Made by a program: the position numbers and the translations under genes
Source: Elusimicrobiota bacterium
GTDB taxonomy: Bacteria > Elusimicrobiota > Elusimicrobia > UBA1565 > UBA9628
Length of the DNA stretch: 11,482 bases
Assembly (NCBI GenBank): GCA_028717865.1
Contig: JAQUMZ010000041.1
Coordinates: forward strand, 1-11,482
Reading direction: 5' to 3'
The notes under the pieces: generated by a model
Told to the model about the DNA's origin: nothing
What the model saw: the letters and a program-made list of their open reading frames with translations, nothing else
Database searches by the model: none
Shown here: positions 1-5,793 of the stretch, piece after piece
How the letters are laid out: the number at the start of each line of letters is the position of its first letter
Numbering within the stretch: the stretch's first letter is position 1

Positions 1-317
1 GCGGTTACGAGCAGCACCGGGACGCAGTCCCGGGAGGCGCAAGCCAATCCGGTCAGGGCGTTGGTGGCGCCCGGCCCGGTGGTCGTGCAGCACACACCCA
101 GATTGCCGCGCACCCGCGCGTAGCCGTCGGCCATGAAAGCCGCGCCTTCCTCGTGCTTGGCCAGGATGGGCCGGATGCGGCGCGAGGCGTACATGGCTTC
201 GTAGAGCGGCATGAGCGGTCCGCCCGGGATGCCGAAGACGTGGGTCACGCCCTCGTTCTCGAGGTAGGCGACCAAGGTCTCGACGACCGTGCGCGATCGT
301 GCGGCCGCGTCCTGCAA
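1..317 (-). CDS. Acetolactate synthase-like ThDP-dependent enzyme, N-terminal fragment
   Basis: The gene runs off the left edge, so only about 105 N-terminal residues are visible. They form the pyrimidine-binding domain of the ThDP enzyme family: a VFGIPGG motif (residues 27-33), then KHEEGAAFMADGYAR with the conserved cofactor-activating Glu at residue 56, then the TGPGATN motif. This pattern is typical of acetolactate synthase large subunits (IlvB) and close relatives such as glyoxylate carboligase, sulfoacetaldehyde acetyltransferase and other decarboxylases; the visible part cannot separate them. Acetolactate synthase would condense two pyruvates in branched-chain amino acid synthesis. 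I chose the TTG at 315-317 because a GGAGGAG Shine-Dalgarno (322-328) sits about 5 nt upstream and no ATG is available nearby. It begins 16 bp after the stop of the upstream regulator gene on the same strand, so the two are probably co-transcribed. The family call is firm; the substrate is open. Confidence 0.85.
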   Translation of the reverse strand, partial: MQDAAARSRTVVETLVAYLENEGVTHVFGIPGGPLMPLYEAMYASRRIRPILAKHEEGAAFMADGYARVRGNLGVCCTTTGPGATNALTGLACASRDCVPVLLVT

Positions 318-333
318 GAAGTCTCCTCCGGCT

Positions 334-933
334 TCAGCCGGCGCTGCTGGTTTGCGATTGCGCGATGTCCATGCCCAGCAATTGCATGGATTTGGCCACC
401 AAGGCCGGCAAGTCCAATGGTTTGGCGAAGAAAGCGTCGATGCGATAATCGCGCAGGGACCGTTCGTCAAAGTTGCGGTTGCCGCTGATGCCGACGATCT
501 TGATGGCCTGAGTCTCGGGCTTTGATTTTAAAATCCGGCAGACTTGGCATCCGTCTATCTTGGGCAAAACGATATCGAGCACGACCAGGTGGGGATGCCA
601 CTCTCCTATCTTTATGAGCGCTTCGATCCCCGTATGGCACAGCTTGGTTATGAAAATCCCCGCATGGCGTTGGAAAGCGCGTTCTACCACGAAGCAGGTG
701 TCTTCCTCGTCGTCGACGATGAGAATCTTTTTCTCCTGGGCCAATTCGGGCGGAAGGGGGATCTTGAGTCGCGTGAGAAAATTAACCAATTCGGCGCGCG
801 TTACCCGATGGTGCCCGCCGGCGGTCAGAAAGGACTTGAGTTTCCCTTCATTGATCCAGTTAATCACCGTCGAAGGATAGACGGAGCACATTTTTGCGAT
901 CTTGTGCGTCGTGAATGTGGCGTTGGCTGTCAC
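334..933 (-). CDS. Response regulator with N-terminal MerR/excisionase-type HTH and C-terminal receiver
   Basis: This 199-residue protein has a helix-turn-helix domain of the excisionase/MerR kind at about residues 6-55 (TVINWINEGKLKSF, then GGHHRV) and a CheY-like receiver at about 68-190. In the receiver the acidic pair is D74/D75, the phospho-acceptor is D120 (VVLDIVLP), the switch residue is S150 and the conserved Lys is K171 (AKPLD). It should be a cytoplasmic DNA-binding regulator switched by phosphorylation. DNA binding first and receiver second is the reverse of the OmpR order and is known in environmental bacteria. The start is GTG at 931-933; no clear Shine-Dalgarno precedes it, and the next in-frame Met lies inside the HTH. 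Base composition is visibly less GC-rich than the flanking metabolic genes. It diverges from the OmpR-type regulator and lies just upstream of the ThDP enzyme, which may be a target. No kinase is adjacent on this strand. Confidence 0.85.
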   Translation of the reverse strand: MTANATFTTHKIAKMCSVYPSTVINWINEGKLKSFLTAGGHHRVTRAELVNFLTRLKIPLPPELAQEKKILIVDDEEDTCFVVERAFQRHAGIFITKLCHTGIEALIKIGEWHPHLVVLDIVLPKIDGCQVCRILKSKPETQAIKIVGISGNRNFDERSLRDYRIDAFFAKPLDLPALVAKSMQLLGMDIAQSQTSSAG

Positions 934-956
934 TATGATTAAGACGTATTGTCTGT

Positions 957-986
957 TTGCTGCGTTTGGATAAATTATTATATTAT
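957..986 (+). promoter_or_regulatory. Candidate promoter for the OmpR-type regulator
   Basis: TTGCTG at 957-962 and TATTAT at 981-986 form a -35/-10 pair with an 18-bp spacer. The predicted start lies about 12-14 nt before the ATG at 1006, giving a very short leader with no Shine-Dalgarno. Its -10 lies within the spacer of the opposing minus-strand promoter, so the two should compete for polymerase. This is a consensus match only. Confidence 0.35.
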
Positions 987-1000
987 CTGTTTTCTGTCAA
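974..1000 (-). promoter_or_regulatory. Promoter for the HTH-receiver regulator
   Basis: On the minus strand a perfect TTGACA (-35) lies at 995-1000. AATAAT at 974-979 matches the -10 consensus at 5 of 6 positions with a 15-bp spacer; a perfect TATAAT at 977-982 is also present but only 12 bp from the -35. The leader would be roughly 30-35 nt. The element sits inside an AT-rich island in otherwise GC-rich DNA and overlaps the opposing plus-strand promoter. The -35 is strong; the short spacing is a weakness and may mean activator dependence. Confidence 0.45.
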
Positions 1001-1005
1001 CACAT

Positions 1006-1713
1006 ATGCGCCGCTATCGAGTGCTCATTGTCGAGGATGAAGACGAAATGGGGCGTTTCTACAGCTGGTTTTTCGGACGACATGCCGGCGAATTCTCCTG
1101 CCGTCTGGCGCAGGACGGCGATCGGGCCTTGACCGTTTTATCCGAAGAGAACATAGATTTTGTCGTACTGGATTGGATACTTCCCGGCCTGTCGGGTTCG
1201 GCCGTGCTTAAGGCTTTGCGCGGCCATCCTAAAACCCAGGGCGCCGGGGTCCTGGTTGTCACTGGAGTGGCGGCGCCCAGGGATGCCGCCGACATCCTGG
1301 AAGCCGGCGCGGACGATTATTTAGCCAAGCCATTCGACGAGCGGGTTCTTTTGGCCAGGCTGCACAGCTTGCGGCGGCGTTTGGAGCGGGCCGCGGCCGG
1401 GGGCAAGTTTCATGAATTACCGGGCATGATTTGGGATTCTGCCGCGGGCCGTTTGCTCATAGACGGGCACAACGCGCATTTGACGCCTAAAGAAGCCGAT
1501 TTGCTGCGGATATTCCTAGAGCGTCCGAACATGATCCATTATCACAGGTTCCTCTGGGACTCGATATGGGGTTATGAGTCGGAAGGGTGGGAACATATCG
1601 TAGTCAGCGCGGTCTGCGCGTTGCGCAGGAAGCTTGGGGTCAAATTAGGCGTCCGGCTGGAAAGTGTAAAAGGGGAAGGATTTTATTTCAATATAAATAA
1701 TGTAGACTCTTGA
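1006..1713 (+). CDS. OmpR/PhoB-family response regulator
   Basis: This 235-residue transcription factor has an N-terminal receiver (about residues 4-120) and a C-terminal winged-helix DNA-binding domain (about 140-230). Receiver landmarks are E10/D11, phospho-acceptor D56 (VVLDWILPG), T86 and K108 (AKPFD). The winged helix shows LTPKEADLL, the recognition-helix segment ALRRKLG and the terminal wing SVKGEGFYF, matching the Trans_reg_C family. I take ATG 1006 as the start because the receiver begins directly there; a TTG 57 bp upstream would add 19 atypical residues running through the promoter. There is no Shine-Dalgarno, so the message may be near-leaderless. The PAS kinase gene follows after 48 bp on the same strand, making it the probable phosphodonor. 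The receiver aligns without gaps to that of the divergent regulator, which suggests a duplicated receiver. Target genes cannot be told from the sequence. Confidence 0.9.
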   Translation: MRRYRVLIVEDEDEMGRFYSWFFGRHAGEFSCRLAQDGDRALTVLSEENIDFVVLDWILPGLSGSAVLKALRGHPKTQGAGVLVVTGVAAPRDAADILEAGADDYLAKPFDERVLLARLHSLRRRLERAAAGGKFHELPGMIWDSAAGRLLIDGHNAHLTPKEADLLRIFLERPNMIHYHRFLWDSIWGYESEGWEHIVVSAVCALRRKLGVKLGVRLESVKGEGFYFNINNVDS

Positions 1714-1744
1714 TTACCATGATTAATTCGTTACTTTCTTCCCT

Positions 1745-1750
1745 TACAAT
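1745..1750 (+). promoter_or_regulatory. Possible -10 box ahead of the PAS kinase
   Basis: TACAAT (5 of 6 matches) lies 11 bp upstream of the kinase ATG in the AT-rich 48-bp gap after the OmpR-type gene. No good -35 is found at 16-18 bp. The kinase may therefore simply be co-transcribed with the upstream regulator. Confidence 0.2.
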
Positions 1751-1761
1751 AAATAGCAGCC

Positions 1762-2853
1762 ATGAAGGCCGAACTATTTTTCCGCGCATGCCCGGATCTT
1801 CTATGCCTGGTGGGATATGACGGCCGCTTGCGCGAATTCAGCGCGCCTTGGACGGACAAGTTAGGGTTTTCCCGGGAAGAATTGCTGGGTCGGCACGCGC
1901 TGGAGCTGGTGCACCCGGAGGATCGCGTGCACACCATGGCCTGGATGCGCCGCTTGCCGTGCAAGGAGGGCGTTTCGGTCGCCTTCGAAAACCGCTGCCG
2001 GCGCAGGGACGGCTCCTGGCTGCGTCTTTGGTGGCAGGTCGCGGCTGTTCCGGATAATCGCCTCATATGCGGCAGCGCCCGGGACATTACCGAGCGGCAT
2101 GTCTTGGAAATGGAGCTGCAGGAGCAGCTTTTGCGTTGCCAGAAACTCGGGACCGCCGGCCTGTTGGTGGGCGCGGTCGCCCACGACCTCGGCAATTTCC
2201 TGACCGCAGTCAACGGGAACGTTGATTTCCTGCTGCAGAGTCTTCCCGCCGGCGATCCCAGGCGGCGGGACGCGGAGGGCATCCGGGAGGCGGCCGAGCA
2301 AACCGGGCTTTTGGCGCGCCAGCTGCTCAATTTTTGCCAGCGCCGGCCGACGCGCAGCATAGAGGCGGTGGATCTCGACGCGGCTGTGCGGGATCTGCAG
2401 CGGATGCTGCATTGCGTGGCGGGCCCCGAGGTCAGGGTGGATCTGCGGTTGGGGGGCGCTCCGGGTCCCATCCTGGCCGATCCCGGGGAGCTCGCCCAGG
2501 TCGTCATCAATCTCGCGGTCAACGCGCGTGATGCCATGCCCAAGGGGGGGATGCTGACTCTTGAGACCTCGTCCGTGGTGGCGGGGCCGCGGGACGACGC
2601 GCGCCTGAAGCCCGGCGCCTATGGCGCGCTCGCGGTCAAAGATACCGGACACGGCATGGATCGGGAGACCCTGGCCCGGCTTTTCCAGCCCTTCTTCACC
2701 ACCAAGGCTCCGGATCGAGGCTGCGGGCTGGGGTTGGCCACGGTCGCCCAGATCGTCAAGGCCAGCGGCGGGGGTGTGCGCGTCGAAAGCGAGCCGGGGC
2801 GCGGAACGTGCTTCACGATCTACTGGCGCTGCCGGCAGCAGGCGCCCGTTTAG
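1762..2853 (+). CDS. Soluble PAS-domain sensor histidine kinase
   Basis: This 363-residue protein has an N-terminal PAS domain (about 5-112) ending in the typical GSARDITERH, a short coiled linker, a HisKA dimerisation domain with the H-box AVAHDLGNFLTAV (phospho-accepting H141), and a HATPase domain. The ATP-binding landmarks are the N-box NLAVNARDAM (N254), the G1 box DTGHGM (294-299), the F-box FQPFFTTK (308-315) and the G2 box GCGLGLA (320-326). All catalytic elements are present. No hydrophobic membrane span or signal peptide is seen, so it should sense a cytoplasmic cue through PAS; the ligand is unknown. It lies 48 bp after the OmpR-type regulator, the most likely partner. The H-box/N-box style resembles NtrB-like and hybrid kinases more than EnvZ-type ones. 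No Shine-Dalgarno is visible before ATG 1762. Its stop is only 3 bp from the stop of the convergent HEAT gene. Confidence 0.92.
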   Translation: MKAELFFRACPDLLCLVGYDGRLREFSAPWTDKLGFSREELLGRHALELVHPEDRVHTMAWMRRLPCKEGVSVAFENRCRRRDGSWLRLWWQVAAVPDNRLICGSARDITERHVLEMELQEQLLRCQKLGTAGLLVGAVAHDLGNFLTAVNGNVDFLLQSLPAGDPRRRDAEGIREAAEQTGLLARQLLNFCQRRPTRSIEAVDLDAAVRDLQRMLHCVAGPEVRVDLRLGGAPGPILADPGELAQVVINLAVNARDAMPKGGMLTLETSSVVAGPRDDARLKPGAYGALAVKDTGHGMDRETLARLFQPFFTTKAPDRGCGLGLATVAQIVKASGGGVRVESEPGRGTCFTIYWRCRQQAPV

Positions 2854-2856
2854 TTC

Positions 2857-3813
2857 TTATTTCGTTTCCAATACGGAGAAGCCGTTCTCCGACCGGGGAT
2901 TGCCGGGGTCCGTGGTTTTTTCTCCGTCCACGTCGAAGCGGTAGCGGTGCAGGCCCGGGGGCATGGGCATGGCCAGGCTCCAGATTCCGGCGGCGTCGCG
3001 CCGCATGGGCAACTGGCCGCGGATGAAATTGCCTTCCAGCGTCACGCGCCGGGCCTGGGGCGCGCTGAGCCTGAAGACCGTCTCCCGCCGCGAGGTGGGC
3101 TTGGCCTTGGCGGCGCTCGATGGGGTGGCCGCGGGAGGCGTTGCCACCGCCTCGGTTTCCGCCTTGAGGCGCGCGGGCGTTTGCGCCAGGATTTTGCGCA
3201 GCGCCGTTTTGAGCGCGGGGCCCAGCACGTCCTGGTCGGCTTCCTCCAGCGCCGCGACCAGCTCCGGCAGGGCCGAACGGTCGCCCATTTGCCCCAGGAT
3301 ATCCGCCGCCAGGGCCCGCAGCCTCTTGTTGTCGCCGTCGCCGGCCACGCCGGCCAAGGCCGAAATCGCTTCCTCTCCGCCCACCGCGCCCAGGGCGTAG
3401 AGGGCCGCTTGGCGCACTCCGGCGTCGGGGTCCTTGAGCGCGGGCAGGAGCCGGCCCGACTCCGGGGGCCCGAGCCGGGTGCCCAGGGCGAGCACGGCGC
3501 CCAGGCGCACGTTCACCTCGGAATCCTTCATGCCCGCCGTCAGGGCGCGCACGGCTTCCGGTCCGGGAATCCGGGCCAGGGCGCGCGCCGCTTCGGCGCG
3601 GACGTCGCGGTCGCGGTCGTCGCTGAGCACCGGCGCCAGGTAGGCGGCCGTCCGTTCTTCGCGCAGGGCCGCCGCGGTCCGGACCGCGGCGAGCCGGGCT
3701 TCCTTGTCGGAGGCGTCCAAGGCCTTGGCCAGGGCGAGCCAATCCGTTCCCTGGGCCAGGCCCGGAGCCTTAAGCGTCAGCAGAAGCAGCAGGCCGAGCC
3801 AGGGGGCGCGCAC
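2857..3813 (-). CDS. Exported HEAT-repeat protein with C-terminal CBM48/AMPK-beta-like domain
   Basis: This 318-residue protein starts with a signal peptide (MRAPWLGLLLLLTLKAPGLA, cleavage expected near residue 21). Residues about 25-210 hold five or six HEAT repeats of the PBS-lyase type, recognisable by recurring DxxVRxxAxxALG-like units such as VRAEAARALARI and VRQAALYALGAVG. An Ala/Pro/Thr/Lys-rich linker (about 211-243) leads to a CBM48/isoamylase-N-like E-set domain (244-318) with GNF, GIWSLAM, PGLHRYRFDVDG and DPGNPRSENG. Both tryptophans that bind glycogen in AMPK-beta are absent: the FNNW position is G266 and the DGQW position is K299. It may therefore bind protein, or another ligand, rather than starch-like glucan. 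The start is GTG at 3811-3813, 2 bp after the pepF stop, with GGAG inside the pepF end as ribosome site, so translation is probably coupled. I infer a scaffold or binding role outside the cytoplasm; no enzyme motif is present. Confidence 0.85.
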   Translation of the reverse strand: MRAPWLGLLLLLTLKAPGLAQGTDWLALAKALDASDKEARLAAVRTAAALREERTAAYLAPVLSDDRDRDVRAEAARALARIPGPEAVRALTAGMKDSEVNVRLGAVLALGTRLGPPESGRLLPALKDPDAGVRQAALYALGAVGGEEAISALAGVAGDGDNKRLRALAADILGQMGDRSALPELVAALEEADQDVLGPALKTALRKILAQTPARLKAETEAVATPPAATPSSAAKAKPTSRRETVFRLSAPQARRVTLEGNFIRGQLPMRRDAAGIWSLAMPMPPGLHRYRFDVDGEKTTDPGNPRSENGFSVLETK

Positions 3814-3815
3814 GG

Positions 3816-5693
3816 CTATTTCTCCGCGAGCAGCTTTTCCATCTCATCCATCACCGAGTTCATTTCGGCGATGGCGGCGTTGAAGGGCGCGGGGGTGGTC
3901 ATGTCGACCCCCGCCCCCTTGAGCAGGTCGATGGGGTACTGGGACGAGCCCTTTGAGAGCATGGCCAGATAGGCGTCGCGGACCCGGCCGGACTTGTCGG
4001 CGCGCATGTCGGACGCGATCTTCGCCGAAGCCGTGATGCTGGTCGCGTACTGGTATACGTAGAAATTGTAGTAGAAGTGGGGGATGTACGCCCACTCCAC
4101 GCCGTAGAGGTCGGCGATCTTGCAGACGCCCTCCTTGTCTCCGTAATAGTCCTTGAGCAGGCCCAGGAAGAGGCGGCTGAGCTTCTCCCCGGTCAGGGGT
4201 TCGCCCTTTTCCGCCAGCTCGTGCGCGCGCAGCTCGAACTCGGCGAAGAGCGTCTGCCTGAACAGCGTCGTGCGCAGGCCCTCGAGATGGCTGCCCAGCA
4301 GGGAGAGCCGCTGCGCCTTGTCCTTGGTCCGGCTCAGCATGTAGCGCAGGAGGAGGTTCTCATTGAGCGTCGAGGCCACCTCGGCCACGAAGGTTTGGTA
4401 GTCGTGCGTGGGGTAGGGCTGATGGGTGTCGGAGAGGTAGGTGTGCATCGAGTGGCCCGACTCGTGGGCCAGGGTCGAGACATCCTCGTAGAGCCCCGAG
4501 AAGTTCAGCAGCTGGTAGGGATGCACGCCGTAGACGCCTATGGAGTAGGCCCCCGATCTCTTGCCTACGGTCGGCATCCAATCCATCCAGCCCGTATCGA
4601 AGCTCCGGCCCAGGGTCTGGACGTAATCCTTGCCCAGCGGGGCCAAGGCGCCGAGGACCAGCTGGCGGGCCTCCTCGGCCGAGTAGCGCGCGTCGACCGA
4701 CTTGACGATCGGGGCGTAAAGGTCCTCGTAGCGCAATTGGTCGAGCCCCATCATCTTTTGCCGCAGCTTCAGGTAGCGGTGCAGGGTGGGGAGGTTTTGG
4801 TGGACGCTCCGGATCAGCTCGCTGTAGACCGCGGGGGGGATATTGGCGGAGAACAGGGCGTCTTCCAGGCAGCTGTCGTGCTTGTGCACCTCCTGGTCGA
4901 AGACGTGGGTCTTGAGGTGCGAGTTGAGAGTCGAGCCCAGGGTCCGCTCGAATTCCTTGTACTTGGAAAAGAAAGCCTTGAAGACCAGGTCGCGGTCCGC
5001 GCGGACCAGGGAGGCCCGGTTCAGCGTGAAGGCCTGGACGTCGAGGCGGACCTTGTCGCCGTTGGAGAGCGCGACCTCCGGGTAGGGCAGGTCGGCGTTC
5101 TTGAAGGTGTTGTAGGCTTGCGCGGCCGCGTCGGCCATCATGAGCGCCCGCGAGGCCACCTTCTCTTCGGGGGCGGTGAGCGTGTGGGGCCCGTAGCGCA
5201 GGATGTCGTCGAGCCAAGGCTTATAGGGAGCCAGGCGTTGGTCCGCGGCCGCGAAGCCGAGGATCTTGTCGCCGCCCAGGGCCAGCAGTTCCGGGCGCAG
5301 ATAGGAGGTCGCGGCGGCGAATTTCACCCCGAGATCGTCGGCCGCCTGGTTCATTTCCCGGGTCTTGTCCACGCGGGTATCCTCGTCGGAACGCATGAGC
5401 GCGTAGACCATCAGCCGGTCGAGGTCGCGCCGGGCGTCGAAGATGGCGGCCAAGGCGTCGTGAAAGGCCCGCGCCGAGGTGCCCAGCTTGCCTTGGAAAT
5501 CAGCCAGTTTTTGTATCCGGCCGGAGAGGTCCGCCTTGGCCTGGCTCCAGGCGTCGTCGTTCGGGTAGAGATCGGCGGTCTTCCATTTGTACTTTTCGGG
5601 GACCTGCGCGCGTTCGTTGGCGGACGGCGCGGGCGCGGCGAAGGCCGAGGCGGCCATGGCGAGCATCAGGAAGGAGGCGGCGTTTCTTTTCAT
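3816..5693 (-). CDS. pepF: Oligoendopeptidase F-like M3 metallopeptidase with signal peptide
   Basis: The protein is 625 residues, about the usual length for family M3B peptidases, which cleave oligopeptides using one zinc ion. The zinc site is HESGH at residues 410-414 (H410, catalytic E411, H414) with the third ligand E438 in FVAEVAS, 28 residues from the first His as expected. GVHPYQLLNFSG before it and IPHFYYNFYVYQYA near the C-terminus are further family hallmarks. ATG 5691-5693 is preferred: GGAG lies about 9 nt upstream and it opens directly into a signal peptide (MKRNAASFLMLAMAASAFA, cut near residue 19); ATG 5706-5708 is possible but has no ribosome site. No lipobox Cys is seen. Most PepF enzymes are cytoplasmic, so export is a notable variation and points to peptide degradation in the periplasm or outside. 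The HEAT-CBM48 gene follows after 2 bp. The same frame stays open to 7001, but that part is antisense-free shadow of rmuC. Confidence 0.95.
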   Translation of the reverse strand: MKRNAASFLMLAMAASAFAAPAPSANERAQVPEKYKWKTADLYPNDDAWSQAKADLSGRIQKLADFQGKLGTSARAFHDALAAIFDARRDLDRLMVYALMRSDEDTRVDKTREMNQAADDLGVKFAAATSYLRPELLALGGDKILGFAAADQRLAPYKPWLDDILRYGPHTLTAPEEKVASRALMMADAAAQAYNTFKNADLPYPEVALSNGDKVRLDVQAFTLNRASLVRADRDLVFKAFFSKYKEFERTLGSTLNSHLKTHVFDQEVHKHDSCLEDALFSANIPPAVYSELIRSVHQNLPTLHRYLKLRQKMMGLDQLRYEDLYAPIVKSVDARYSAEEARQLVLGALAPLGKDYVQTLGRSFDTGWMDWMPTVGKRSGAYSIGVYGVHPYQLLNFSGLYEDVSTLAHESGHSMHTYLSDTHQPYPTHDYQTFVAEVASTLNENLLLRYMLSRTKDKAQRLSLLGSHLEGLRTTLFRQTLFAEFELRAHELAEKGEPLTGEKLSRLFLGLLKDYYGDKEGVCKIADLYGVEWAYIPHFYYNFYVYQYATSITASAKIASDMRADKSGRVRDAYLAMLSKGSSQYPIDLLKGAGVDMTTPAPFNAAIAEMNSVMDEMEKLLAEK

Positions 5694-5716
5694 ATCTGGG
5701 GTCTCCATGCAGTTAG

Positions 5717-5722
5717 ATGATA
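5717..5722 (-). promoter_or_regulatory. Possible -10 box for pepF
   Basis: TATCAT, identical to the -10 of the rmuC promoter, lies 23 bp upstream of the pepF start and directly follows the T-run of the rmuC terminator. No recognisable -35 is found at 16-18 bp, so an activator or an alternative sigma factor would be needed. Confidence 0.3.
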
Positions 5723-5723
5723 T

Positions 5724-5793
5724 AAAAAAGCCGGCATGTGGAGGCTGGGAAGCGGGTACCGTCGTTAAACCACCTCGCGATCCTTCCCGGCTT
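5724..5793 (-). terminator. Probable Rho-independent terminator after rmuC
   Basis: Read on the minus strand, AAGCCGG (5787-5793, overlapping the rmuC stop) pairs with CCGGCTT (5728-5734), and the second arm runs straight into six Ts. The loop is long (about 52 nt), but GAAG (5783-5786) and CTTC (5749-5752) can pair inside it and shorten it. A T-run is present on this side only, so it should stop transcription leftward. The large loop lowers confidence. Confidence 0.55.

Noticed and set aside
949..1005. TTG start for the OmpR-type regulator
   Set aside because: It adds 19 residues that read through the AT-rich promoter island; the receiver begins directly at ATG 1006.
2828..2839. 12-bp palindrome as an operator or recombination site
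   Set aside because: It lies inside the kinase coding end and is GC-only at its core; chance occurrence in GC-rich DNA is likely.
2813..3742. 309-codon minus-strand frame over the HEAT gene
   Set aside because: Arg/Gly-rich alternative frame; the HEAT-CBM48 frame has a signal peptide and recognisable domains.
4077..5720. 547-codon open frame on the plus strand opposite pepF
   Set aside because: Antisense shadow caused by GC-rich codon usage: composition is rich in Val, Gly, Arg and Leu with no domain, and pepF is unmistakable on the other strand.
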